From: Ettlia oleoabundans
Taxonomy: Eukaryota > Chlorophyta > Chlorophyceae > Chlamydomonadales
DNA: 10,634 bases
Assembly (NCBI GenBank): GCA_019693395.1
Contig: JAAMXP010003422.1
Location: 1 to 10,634 of the forward strand
Direction of reading: 5' to 3'
In this document: one piece after another, positions 1 through 8,577 of the stretch
Numbering within the stretch: position 1 is the stretch's first letter
How the letters are laid out: every line of letters begins with the position of its first letter
Position numbers and translations under genes: made by a program
Notes under the pieces: generated by a model
Told to the model about the DNA's origin: nothing
The model's input: the letters and a program-made list of their open reading frames with translations, nothing else
Database searches by the model: none

Positions 1-135
1 GGTGTGGAACAGGGCTGCCCACCGGACACGCTGTGCATGGCTTTGTGGTTGGCCCAAAGGCAACTCAAGAATGATATAGAGAGTGTACAAGCAAAGCAGG
101 CACCCACCCGACTTGCTGTACATCAAGCGCCTGCG
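1..135 (+). pseudogene. Possible non-LTR retrotransposon reverse-transcriptase remnant (edge of window)
   Basis: Reading from base 1, frame 1 encodes GVEQGCPPDTLCMALWLAQR. The GVxQGCP core resembles the conserved GVxQG(C/D)P(L) block of non-LTR (LINE-type) reverse transcriptases, which lies just before the catalytic (Y/F)xDD block. The match is short: the usual leucine after the proline is replaced, and no YxDD motif follows before the frame becomes arginine- and proline-rich and stops near 260. From about base 83 frame 2 is open instead (DLLYIKRLRALAGGG, then Pro/Ala-rich to 388), so a frameshift near 90-120 is possible. If real, the element enters from the left and is decayed. It could equally be the end of an unrelated host exon. 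Confidence 0.28.
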
Positions 136-576
136 CGCGCTGGCAGGCGGCGGCGCCACAGTGGCAGACGACAGCACCCCCCTGCCGTCGCCGCCCCCTC
201 CAGGACCGTTGGCAAATGCGCTGACAGGAGGCGCCCCGCCGGCACTTGCTGCTGCTGGTGATGCGGAAGCCGGGTCCTCCCCCGCTGATGGCCCCACTTC
301 TGCTCCAGCTGGTTCATCAGACGCAAACCGCACCCGCGGCGACCTGCCGGCGAGACCAAGCGAGGCGCAAAACAAACACAGTAGATAAGTAAATAGCACG
401 ATCAACAACAAAGACGTGCTTTTCAATAGTGTCGATGGCGTCCGAGTTATGTTTGGTGAGGGCATGCAGAGCGCTAGGCTGTCCAAGCGGTGTCTCAGGG
501 CATGACCAAGCGGCCCTGCTGCCGAGGTTCTGCTGCCGACTGCTGGGAGTGTCACTGCCGAGTGTCGCTGTCCAGA
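136..576. other. GC-rich stretch without an assignable gene
   Basis: Frame 2 on the plus strand stays open to 388 and is rich in Pro, Ala and Gly with G/C-ending codons, but it has no recognisable motif and no ATG start. Minus-strand frames are open across part of the stretch, as expected for GC-rich DNA. Nothing further could be supported. Confidence 0.4.
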
Positions 577-1025
577 CCGCCCCTAAAAATTCCCGCCAGC
601 CCACCAAGCGCCCACTCCACACCACGCACGAGGCCCACCGGGGCCCACAACACATCCACATGAAACATGGGCCACAGGTGTACGCCGGTCTTGCCCCTAA
701 GACCCTAGTGCTGGTGCCGCCGCTTCCACTGCCACTGCCACTGTCACTGCTGCAGGTGGTGCTGGTGCTACGCCACAATCTACAGCCCCTCCAGTGGGGC
801 AACAGGCTGGTCCGCCCCTAGAAGAAATTTCCCGCCAGCCCACCCAGGGCTCGCTTCAAAACACAGTTGAAGCCCACGGGGGGCCCACAACACACCCACA
901 AGCACAGGCCACACAGCGGTTTTGCCAGGGGTAAGGGCCGAACACACACACAGGTGCCGGTGCCGCGGCTGCTGGCGCTGCTGCGGCTGCTAATAATGAT
1001 GACGGTGCCACACAACGATTCAAAC
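577..1025. repeat. Two diverged tandem copies of a ~235-bp repeat
   Basis: Blocks recur in the same order with an offset of 231-240 bp: CCGCCCCTA-type sequence at 577 and 812, CCCGCCAGCCCACC at 592 and 831, GGGCCCACAACACA at 641 and 881, a GTCTTGCC/GTTTTGCC block near 688 and 918, and a CCACA-plus-AC block near 774 and 1009. The copies differ by many substitutions and small indels, so this is an old duplication. Between the shared blocks lie short simple repeats: TGCCAC hexamers near 730-750, CA repeats near 942-952 and GCTGCTG runs near 967-990. No frame stays open across both copies. Confidence 0.6.
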
Positions 1026-1462
1026 CTTAGATCAACCACGCGCAGGTGTCGGGCTCCAGGCTCATTACCCTGGGCTGCCCAGCACCCCTCCTATTGAAGC
1101 ACCGCTACCAGCTGCTCGAGCATTGCTGCTGGCAGGGGTGTACGGTGGGGCTGTATGGTGGTGGTGTATACGAGGGCTTTATGCTGGAGGTGCTACGCTG
1201 CCTCCCTCCCTTACTTGCATGCTGCCGCAGACTCACCCCAGACTGCCAAGCATCCCTCCTTGCACCACGGCGGTGGGTGGGGCCATCATGAGCAAGTTGA
1301 AGGGCAGGAGCAGGCTGGTGCCCGCCGCCGCAGCCAGCCACAGCGCACCTCTCGACTCTGCGGCAACAGACGATTGCGATACAGGTAGCTGCCGTTCATA
1401 AAATACCGCTATGGTTTGCAAGGGCAAAAAGGCAGTGATGAAAAGTCGGGCAGGCCATTTAA
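1026..1462. other. No convincing gene
   Basis: Plus frames are open for up to about 80 codons, for example 1046-1291. They lack ATG starts that lead anywhere, splice-site support or recognisable motifs. Overlapping frames on both strands are equally open, which is the GC-rich background. Nothing else was seen here. Confidence 0.4.
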
Positions 1463-1791
1463 CTAAAACCTCGGCGGTTGCAGGCAGCAAGGTGGCAGGC
1501 GGATGGATATGCGGCGCCACCTAGGCCCCTGAACCCTGCGCATTGGGGTCCACCACTTGACCTTCATCGCAGCCAGCAAAAGACCAGCCAGTTCAACAGA
1601 CCTCCGTAGTATGCGGCGAAGCAGGAAGACGTCGCCCCTGTCGAGAGCAGCAGGCCGAGCGTGCGGGACCGATTGACGAACCGGGTGAAAGACACCGCAT
1701 CGGAAGCTGCTGATGGAACGCCTGCCACCGCCGCTTGAAGACCTGCCCCCGCGTTCAGGCCAGCTACTGCCGTGGCGACCAACTCCCACAT
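1463..1791 (-). pseudogene. Possible broken gene, DUF1772-like (anthrone oxygenase superfamily) membrane protein
   Basis: An ATG at 1791-1789 opens a 75-codon frame. It starts MWELVATAVAGLNAGAG, continues through a stretch with FTRF near the middle, then a small-residue and aromatic segment SSCFAAYYGG followed by LLNW. The pattern resembles the first two hydrophobic segments of DUF1772 proteins (small membrane proteins with a GxxAGAxLY-type first helix) as I remember them. The frame stops at 1564. The overlapping frame then reads AGLLLAAM before its own stop at 1463, as if one or two bases had been gained or lost near 1585-1600. Family members are usually about 150-170 residues, so this would be a frameshifted or partial copy. 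An alternative is an intact first exon with a donor I did not identify. No function should be assumed. Confidence 0.33.
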
Positions 1792-2115
1792 TGCAGTCCT
1801 GGCGCGTAATCAAAGCAGTTAATGCACGCATCGTGCGGCATTTCCCTGTAAGATACACCCATCCAATGCGGCGTGCTGCCAGCTCAGCGGCGGCAGCCTG
1901 TGGCTGCCCGCAGCCACCTGCCCTCCCTCAGCAGGCTCAACAGCCGGCGGTCAATGCTGCAATTTGTTGGGTGCTGCTCATTCGGCGGCGGTAGTGGCGG
2001 CGGCAGCGGCGGTAGCAGAGGCGGAATCGTCACCGTCAGCTGCCGCACCCTCGGCAGTCTGCCAAGCCTGCTGCTATGCTGCCTTCCATTTCTGACACAA
2101 GAGGCTAGCAGGCCT

Positions 2116-2147
2116 GAGTAGGTGTCGCTGTCAGCTGAAACACCTAC
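2116..2147. repeat. Short inverted repeat, 8-bp arms
   Basis: GTAGGTGT at 2118-2125 pairs perfectly with ACACCTAC at 2140-2147 around a 14-nt loop that contains CAGCTG. The left arm lies inside the 22-bp block (2116-2137) that is present twice in the duplicated flank. In the other copy the right arm is not preserved, so the palindrome is probably incidental. Confidence 0.35.
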
Positions 2148-2824
2148 AGCACCGTAGCGCCAAGAGGAGGACGCTGAGCGACCCTCCAGGTCTAGACTGG
2201 CGGCGGGCAAGCTGCCCATGCCGCTTCAAGTGGGTTCGCGAATACGCCAGTCGCTGGCCCACGCGCCGACACCACGGGTATGTATGGTTTCAACTGCGGT
2301 ATTCAGGAACGCTGTCTACCTGCCCATCTAAGGATGCGGACCAATTGGGTCCCACGCCAAGCAGCTGTGCAGTTCATATCGAAGTTGCAAAGAAGTGGAC
2401 ATTGCGGTGCAACGAACAACCGGCGTACCAAGGGTGCCTGCATGAAGGCCCACCTTGCAGTGGAACAGGCACAGTGTTCTTAGCAGCGGCGCCACCGCTC
2501 ACGGTGATGCTGCGAGGGATTGGTCTGCCCCTGCATACAGGCACCTTTAGCGTGATGTAAATGTCGCAGTTCTCATAGACATGTATTGCTGCAGCCACTG
2601 ACTCGCTGCCCCGTGCTCAACCCACACCAAAGCTGTTGTACACATGTGCGCGGCTCTGCACTTGCCTTCTGGTAAATTCAGCTCTTCATCCACTGCTCTG
2701 CACTCACTGAAGCCTTGATATAATACAAACGGCCGTGCTTTACAAACCACTGATAACTCATGAAACACATGCGTCAACACAAATCATCAATGGTTTGAAT
2801 GTATAACCCAAGCGTGCATGCATA

Positions 2825-2868
2825 TCTGGAACTGCACATACTGGAAAGTAGTTATGTTCAGTTCCAGA
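2825..2868. repeat. Imperfect inverted repeat, 16-nt arms with one mismatch
   Basis: TCTGGAACTGCACATA at 2825-2840 is complementary to TATGTTCAGTTCCAGA at 2853-2868 with a single mismatch, around a 12-nt loop. It lies more than 300 bp beyond the predicted poly(A) signal of the ARM gene and is not expected in its mature transcript. The matching place in copy 2 (about 8435-8480) keeps only fragments of the stem. Confidence 0.6.
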
Positions 2869-3187
2869 AAAAGATGGGAACATGGCAGATCGTCAACTGC
2901 TGTATTTACAAACAAGGGCACGTGCATATTGCATAAAAAGCTGCGACCTAATGAAGGGGGGGGAGCAAGAGACAAAAAACAGACACAACAGGCCACCAAA
3001 TAAAGAGGCACAGCATAGCGCACGGAGCATTGCAAGGGCAGCTCATCAACAGCTGCAGATGGCGATGCACAGCTACAGGCCAATATAAAGAGAACACAAC
3101 TGTTTACGAGATGTGCACGTCTGTGATAGCTAGTTTTTGCAAGAACGGTCTGGCTATAACGACGGCACGACATGTACAGAACACAAT

Positions 3188-3192
3188 TTACA
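3188..3192 (-). terminator. Candidate poly(A) signal TGTAA of the ARM gene
   Basis: On the minus strand TGTAA (read 3192 to 3188) lies 92 nt beyond the TAG at 3286-3284. TGTAA is the established nuclear polyadenylation signal of Chlamydomonas and Volvox. No TGTAA was found inside predicted intron 2, which agrees with transcription running through to exon 3. Five bases are weak evidence alone; the position relative to the stop is what supports it. Confidence 0.5.
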
Positions 3193-3283
3193 GCAGACAG
3201 CAGTGCCGGGAAAATTTATGCAGCACAGCATTGGCCCTTTGTATTTGGGCAGGAAGGCAGCGCGAGGCACCTTGTGGTGCATA

Positions 3284-6190
3284 CTACAGCAGGCAGGAGC
3301 TGCCCTGGCTCCTTGTGAAGGTGTGAGTCCCCACCACCAAGCGGCGGCCGCAGGGCACCAGCTGGTTGATGCAGAAATACTTGCCAGGCATGGCAATGCA
3401 GGAAACCGTCACATGCGCACCCTCGGTGCCGCTGCCCACATCAATCGCAATGGGAGCCTGGTGAGTGGCGGGCAGCGAGACCTCCTGCACTTCCCCGTGC
3501 CGCCGCACAAAACCAGCCTTTCCTCCCAAGCCGCCACCATCGATGCCGGCCATGACCTGGGCCTCAAACTTCTCCAACTCCCTGATCGTATTGAAGCGGC
3601 TTATGTGTGCCAGTACGTCACAGCTTGAGAGGTTTTCGAGGTAGATACGGTTGGCCTTGCGGCGGCTGAGCCAACCTGACTTTTCATGTTTCACGACAAC
3701 AGTGGCGCTGCTCTCGCCTACGTCAAGGTAAAAGGGCACACACCGTGTTAGTTGATGCAACTTACTATAAGAAATCTGACCTGGTGCACGCCATGCCCTC
3801 AGTCAAGGCTCCGCATATCTCTAGAGGTATGCCCCGTTGAGGGGCCTGACAGGCGGCAACTTGCTGCCAATTAGCTGTGACTTGTTTCAGACATGCCCTC
3901 CCAGTACCATCATGCCAAGCTTTTAGTCAGCTCCACTACTAAAAAGGCTGCAGTAGCAGCAGCAGCGGGTGCTGTCACGAGCTGAAAAGAAGCTTTATTC
4001 ATGCTCACCTGACCCAAACTGCGTCATCAAAGTTTGATCAAGACTAACAGAACCGAGCAGATCAGCAACTTCAGGTTGGGTGACGGCGGATGCCATGCCA
4101 TTGTCGTTGCCTGCACCCAGCATAAAAATGAGCATTAGAAGGTGTATCTGTACCTAGAACGGTCTGCTGTAAGAATTTAAGGCGCATGATTGGACACATA
4201 CTCTGCATGCGTAGCCATGGTAAGGCATCCTACTACCAGGCAGGGTGCATCAGTTGCGACAGTGCAGCAACAGCTCACATTGAGGCTTGTTTCTCCTACC
4301 TGGAGACAGCGGCACGAGCGCATCGCTGATGCTTGTCATGTTTTGAGGGCAAGCATCCTGGAATGAACTGGGGGTGACAGGGCTGCACAGCTGAGTATCA
4401 ACAAGGATGCACAAAGCTGCGGCCGCTTCATTCTTCACCACAATGCTGCTGCTGTCTAAACAGTGTTCCAACACATCGAGGCCTCCAGCTGCAATGATTG
4501 ACCGGCGGGTGTCTGCACTTTCCTCTGCGAGCGTGCGCAATGCCCAAGCCGCGCCCTCCTGGATTGCAAAGCTGAAGCTGCTGCTGCTGCTGCTGCGCAG
4601 CAACCGCAACAGTGGCGGAATGGCGCCCGCTGTCACCGCAGCTTGCTGATTGCTGGGCCTGCCAACCATCAAGCGGCGTAGGAGAGGCTCTACAATGGCC
4701 AGCAGACGTTCGCTGCCGTGTTCCTTGCTGCACATGTCCAACACCCGTACCAAGGGTGGAATGGCACCCGCTGCGACCACGGCCTGCAGGTTGTGGTGGC
4801 TTCCATCAACCAGATTGGTCAAGGATTTTGCGGCCAAAAATTGTGAAATATGGTCGGTGATTGTGCATTGCAAAAGGCACACCAGGGGCGGGATGGCACC
4901 TGCCGCTACATTGGCTGGCAGGTATAGAGCGCTGCCGCATGCCACGTTCCGCAGTGCCAGGCCCGCCGCGTTTCGCAATGCCACGCACGCTTCCTGCTGC
5001 ACGCTGTTGCTGCTGCTGATCAACAGCGACACCAGGGCCGGCAAGGCACCTGCTGCTGCAATGGTCTGCTGGTTGGAAGGGCTGTCAGCTGCCAGAATGG
5101 CCAGCGCGCATGCCGCCATTTCCTGCACTCTGGTGGTGCTGCTGCTCAACAGCGACACCAGGGCCGGGAGGGCACCTGCTGCTGCAATGGCCTGCCGGTT
5201 GGAAGGGCTGTCAGATGCCAAACTGCCCAGCGCGCTTGCCGCCGCCTCCTGCATGCCTGTGGTGACGCTGCTCAACAGCGACACCAGGGCCGGAATGGCA
5301 CCTGCTGCAGCAATAGCCTGCTGGTTAGAAGGGCTGTCACACGCCAGGTTCACCAATGCCCATGCCGCTCCCTCCTGCACGTCGGTGGTTCTGCTGCTCA
5401 ACAGCGACACCAAGGCCGTGAGGGCACCTGCTGCAGCAATGGCCTGCCGGTTGGAAGGGCTGTCACACGCCAGGTTTCTCAATGCCACTACCGCTGCCTC
5501 TTGCAAACTGGTGGTTGTGCTGCTCAACAGCGACACCAGGGCCGGGAGGGCACCTGCTACAGCAATGTCCTGCTGGTTAGAAGGGCTGTCATAGGCCAAG
5601 TTTCCCAATGCCACTACCGCTGCCTCTTGCACTCTGGTGGTGCTGCTGCTCAACAGCGACACCAGGGCCGTGAGGGCACCTGCTGCAGCAATGTCCTGCC
5701 GGTCGGAAGGGCTGTCACACGCCCAACTGGACAGCGCCCATGCCGCTTCCTCCTGCACGCTGGTGGTTTTGCCGCCCAGCAGCAACACCAGGGCCGGAAA
5801 GGCACCTGCTGCTGCAATGGCCTGCTGCTTAGAAGGGCTGCCGCATGCCAAACTGGACAGCGCGCGTGCCGCTTCCTCCTGCACGCCGGTGATTGAGCTG
5901 CTCAACAGCGACACCAGGGCCGGGAGGGCACCTGCTGCAGCAATGGCCTGCTGGTTGAAAGGGCAGTTAATTGCCAAATTGCGAAGCGCCCGTGCCGCTG
6001 CCTCCTGCACTCTGGTGGTGCCGCTGCTCAACAGCGACACCAGGGCCGGGACGGCACCTGCTGCTTCAATGGCCTGCTGATACGCGTGTTGCCTTGCTAG
6101 ATCGCCCAGGATTCCCGCTGCTGCCTGTTGCGCGTCACTGTTGCGGCTTCTTAGCCGCGCTACGGCCGAAGCAAGGACGTCTTCCGACAT
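3284..6190 (-). CDS. Armadillo-repeat protein with an unrecognised C-terminal region; three exons (6190-4300, 4110-4009, 3717-3284), 808 aa
   Basis: The likely role is a protein-binding scaffold; the partner is unknown. Exon 1 encodes MSEDVLASAVARLRS, then about 14 ARM repeats (residues ~19-620). Eight consecutive repeats (residues 61-396) are exactly 42 residues, with a consensus of VQEAAxxAL, DSPSNQQAIAAAGA and LPALVSLLSS. Repeats after 397 are diverged and of irregular length, with a poly-Ser insert near 533-541. Intron 1 (4299-4111) is CAG^GTAGGA to GTGCAG^G; intron 2 (4008-3718) is CAG^GTGAGC to GTAG^G. Both are phase 1 and the exons total 809 codons including TAG. Exons 2 and 3 add ~178 residues (LLGSVSLDQTLMTQF, VVVKHEK, GSGTEGAHVTV, ending SSCLL) of no family I know. 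The ATG at 6190 is preferred: the frame extends to 6244 but only through a GTG. No transmembrane segment or signal peptide is evident. The ARM assignment is firm; the splicing is inferred from sequence. Confidence 0.85.
3718..4008 (-). other. Predicted intron 2 of the ARM gene
   Basis: 291 nt, from GTGAGCATG after GGGTCAG to CTTGACGTAG before GCGAGAGC. The donor CAG^GTGAGC is close to consensus; the acceptor GTAG is weaker and has little pyrimidine tract. The acceptor position is supported independently, because similarity with the second copy of this exon begins at GCGAGAGC, which there follows CTTTTTGCAG. Reading through the donor instead would add GEHE and end at a TAA (3997-3995). Confidence 0.7.
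4111..4299 (-). other. Predicted intron 1 of the ARM gene
   Basis: 189 nt, from GTAGGAG after CCAG to GGGTGCAG before GCAACGAC. It interrupts a glycine codon in phase 1. Without splicing the frame runs 16 codons further (GRRNKPQCELLLHCRN) to a TGA at 4252-4250, giving an ARM-only protein of 646 residues. Confidence 0.7.
5003..6010 (-). repeat. Eight exact 126-bp coding units (ARM repeats 2-9)
   Basis: A landmark block, CAACAGCGACACCAGGGCCG on the plus strand, recurs at 5021, 5147, 5273, 5399, 5525, 5651, 5777 (altered), 5903 and 6029, always 126 bp apart. Each unit encodes one 42-residue ARM repeat. The part encoding AIAAAGALPALVSLLSS is nearly constant between units. The part encoding the first helices (after VQE) and the last two or three residues of each unit varies. 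Constant spacing at DNA level without indels points to repeat amplification or gene conversion within the exon. Confidence 0.92.
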
Positions 6191-7204
6191 GGAACAAAAT
6201 AGTCTGCAGCCCAAGCGTGAACACGAGCTTAACGTGAGACACACGGCAACCGCTACTATTTGCGAGGCCTACGCCATTAACAGCTCCCCGCACCAAAGGG
6301 ATGAGCAGCACCAAAGGGATCAGCTGCCGCCAGACTGCGTTGCACAGATCTGCGCGCGACCACTGTCACCTGCTCGTGTATGCAAGCAAGCAGAGCCGTG
6401 GTGCCGCGACGGCTCCCACGCGCTTCAGGGCACCGACGTATAGGACTGGTGCCGAGTTTCGTTACGCGCCTGTATGAGCGATAACGAGAGCAAAAGGCGA
6501 AGATATGAGCGGGCATCAACGTAAGACACATGAAGTCAATGGCAGCGGTACGACTGCGAAGCTGCCATTGCCGCATACCGCGCCCATGTCTGGAGACTGC
6601 ACGTTCTCTAAAGAAGTGCACCAAGTTGGTTGAGATTTAAATGCTACTGTTGCTTTCTCAGCGCCCTGGGAAAAACAACTGTATATATGGCATTGTGGGA
6701 TGCAACAGCGGAGTAGATGGCGGCTGTGTGCCGCTGCAGGGCTGCAACCAGAGGGCAGGCTGAGACGCTCGCAATAGGCGCAGGTACAGTGGAGCAGCAG
6801 CATCTTCAGGTCAACAGCGTTATAAGGAGCTGTACAAACGTCAGGGTAGTGCACCTATGCTGTAGAGGCGTTGGTGGTGTGGTGCATTGACAGTCAAAGT
6901 TGCGGCATCCCGTGCATGGAGTTACCACAATCGCAGCGGCAGAGACTGAACCAAATAAGGAGCATACTGAACTAGAGCCACGTCCATGCAGGCACCCAAT
7001 TGAGCCACTCGATCAAGCGATCCGCTCTCACCCGGCCATTGTTACAGCCCCGAACCAAACAATACATGCCAGCACCCACCTCTGCCTCAGCGACTTAATA
7101 CAGCACCCAAGCATCAAGGTAAAGGATGGCCGCATCCGGCCGAAGGTGCTGCTGCAGGAAAACAAGCACCCAGTAGGTGCCACTGGCCACGCAAGCCACT
7201 GCAG
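6191..7204. other. Upstream region of the ARM gene; no gene recognised
   Basis: This should hold the 5' UTR and promoter of the minus-strand ARM gene, but no TATA box or regulatory motif at a convincing distance was seen; a TATATA near 6681 is about 490 bp from the ATG. A small direct repeat, CACCAAAGGGAT at 6291-6302 and 6309-6320 (18-bp period), is present. Plus and minus frames of about 110 codons occur (for example 6516-6854 minus and 6900-7244 plus) but show no motif or splice support and look like background. Confidence 0.4.
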
Positions 7205-7352
7205 GTTTACCACCTGCCAAGCGGCACCCACCCATGATGGTTGACCACCCACCCAGCCATTGCCAACACGCATTTGAGTCAACCACCCACCCACCACTGC
7301 CAGCACTAATTTAGGTTGACCACCGGCCCAGCCACTGCCAGCACCCACCTCC
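7205..7352. repeat. Degenerate ~37-bp minisatellite, about four units
   Basis: Units begin with GTTTACC, GTTGACC, GTCAACC and GTTGACC at 7205, 7240, 7278 and 7315, so the spacing is 35, 38 and 37 bp. Each continues with an ACC(C)ACC-rich part, then (C)CA(C/T)TGCCA(A/G)CAC and a short AT-richer end. A weaker related stretch lies just before it, near 7168-7204. The minus strand stays open through it, but the translation (Gly/Trp-rich) follows the repeat rather than a gene. Confidence 0.65.
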
Positions 7353-7599
7353 ATCATGCCTGCCGTCTTGCTGGCCCATAACTGCAGCTGCCGCAACAGA
7401 CTCGCCTTCAAAGGCGGCACGCTCCCCAGAGGCGTTTGACACAGCATCCATGCTAGGCTGAATGCTTAGGCCGCTGGCAGCCGACGACTGCCGGCTGTGT
7501 TGTCCTCGGTGGCGATTGCATCACAGAATTGCTGCGGCTGGGGCCTTCTGCCGGGGCTACACAGCCGGCACCTGCCGCTCTCAGCTGTAGGGTTCTGTG
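7353..7599. other. No convincing gene
   Basis: GC-rich sequence between the minisatellite and the start of clear similarity to copy 1. Several frames are open on the minus strand but overlap each other and carry no recognisable motif. Confidence 0.4.
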
Positions 7600-7733
7600 C
7601 ATTTGCAGTGTCGGCGGCAGTGGCGGTAGCAGAGGCGGAATCGCCATTGTCAGCTGCCGCTCCGTTGGCAAACGCCGGCAACCTGCTTCCCGGCCGCCTT
7701 CTTCTTCTGCCAGAACAAGAATCGAGGAAGCCT

Positions 7734-7777
7734 GAGTAGGTGGCGCTGTCGGCTGGAGTAGGTGTCGCTGTCGGCTG
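7734..7777. repeat. 22-bp tandem duplication
   Basis: GAGTAGGTGGCGCTGTCGGCTG at 7734-7755 is followed directly by the same 22 bases with one difference at 7756-7777. The other duplicated flank has this block once (2116-2137), so the doubling probably arose in this copy after the segmental duplication. Confidence 0.75.
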
Positions 7778-8551
7778 AAGGCCCCACAGAATCGTAGCGC
7801 CAGGAGGAAGCAGCGGAGCGACACCAGAGGCTGGCGGCGGCAAGCTGCCAATTCCCCCAGCAGGCGGGGCGCCAAAGACGCCGCGGATCCAACACTTTCG
7901 TTTCGACGGTCAGGATGACGCCCAACAGCTCCGTTGGGGATGCCGTTGAAGCCGCAGGCGTAGGCAGCCGCGCAGATTATATCTAGCCGCCAAGCAATTG
8001 ATCCACGGCATGTAGCAAGGAAGCAAGCCGACTAAAGGCCTGAAGGCTCATCTTGCATGCGAACAGGCACAGCGCGCTCAGCAGCGGCGCCACCGCTGAC
8101 GGTGATGCTTCAAGGGTTTGGTTTGCCCCTGCATTACTGGGATTCTACGCCACGTTGCCCTGTTGAAACGCACGATAACGTCAGCGACATGTAATGCTGT
8201 GGTCACTGATTGGCTGCCCTGTGCGTCCATACCATCGCTGCTGCAAAGCTCTGCAGCCGCACTAGCCTGGCCCTGTCGCCCTGTCTTCAGCTCTGACTAG
8301 CACCACCTGTATCCACTGCTTTATAGTGATTAAAGCATGGTGAGTGACGACAAAAGCCCCTGCCTTACGAGTTTACTTGAACAACAATAAACACATGCGT
8401 CAACACAAGCCATCGCCGGTGTGGGTTTTCAAACATGCAGACATACAGCTGCTCTTTTGGAAGGTATGCATGTGCAGTGTAAATACAGGATGGGTACATG
8501 GTGCTTCGCCCACTGCTGCTTTGAAAGGTGAGGGCATGTGCATAGTGCTAG

Positions 8552-8577
8552 AACCGATAGCAAAGGCTCTATCGGTT
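8552..8577. repeat. Perfect 9-bp hairpin, present only in copy 2
   Basis: AACCGATAG at 8552-8560 and CTATCGGTT at 8569-8577 are perfect reverse complements around an 8-nt loop. The aligned site in copy 1 (near 2930-2940) runs from a GTGCATA-TTGCAT block straight into AAAAAGCT, so about 25-30 bp carrying the hairpin was gained here or lost there. Confidence 0.6.

Larger units (their letters stand above)
1970..3190. repeat. Segmental duplication, copy 1: flank downstream of the ARM gene
   Basis: Anchors shared with copy 2 in the same order and orientation are: 2021 and 7635 (GCGGAATCG block), 2116 and 7756 (GAGTAGGTGTCGCTGTC), 2463 and 8061 (GAACAGGCACAG followed by AGCAGCGGCGCCACCGCT), 2764 and 8390 (AACACATGCGTCAACACAA), and 2990 and 8624 (CAGGCCACCAAA). 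Offsets run from 5598 to 5640, so indels have accumulated. Between anchors the similarity is patchy, especially 2220-2410. No frame here looks coding. It lies 3' of the minus-strand ARM gene and is continuous with the duplicated last exon. Confidence 0.7.

Noticed and set aside
317..802. Minus-strand frame of 161 codons
   Set aside because: It covers the first unit of the 235-bp repeat; the related frame in the second unit stops early, and the translation is dominated by simple-sequence Gly/Ser and Cys/Trp.
3137..3628. Plus-strand frame of 163 codons over the last exon of the ARM gene
   Set aside because: The minus frame has splice sites, a paralogous copy and a constraint pattern. A plus frame on the other copy (8915-9295) is open only as a complement of the conserved codons.
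4250..4300. Unspliced end of the ARM protein (RRNKPQCELLLHCRN) as the true C-terminus
   Set aside because: The splice model has consensus sites at both ends, matching phase across two introns and a further exon supported by a duplicate. The read-through is kept only as a possible isoform.
4650..5594. Long plus-strand open frame of 314 codons opposite the ARM exon
   Set aside because: It is the mirror of the 126-bp repeats: its translation repeats every 42 codons and it lacks any independent motif.
5501..6080. Overlapping plus-strand frames opposite the ARM exon
   Set aside because: Also shadows of the repeat units, in two frames, with the same 126-bp period.
6191..6244. 18-residue N-terminal extension of the ARM protein starting at 6244
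   Set aside because: The codon at 6244-6242 is GTG, not ATG. The first ATG in this frame is at 6190-6188 and leads straight into a sensible N-terminus, so the extension is unlikely in a eukaryotic nuclear gene.
6900..7244. Plus-strand frame of 114 codons
   Set aside because: It starts with TTG, runs into the minisatellite, and shows no motif or conservation.
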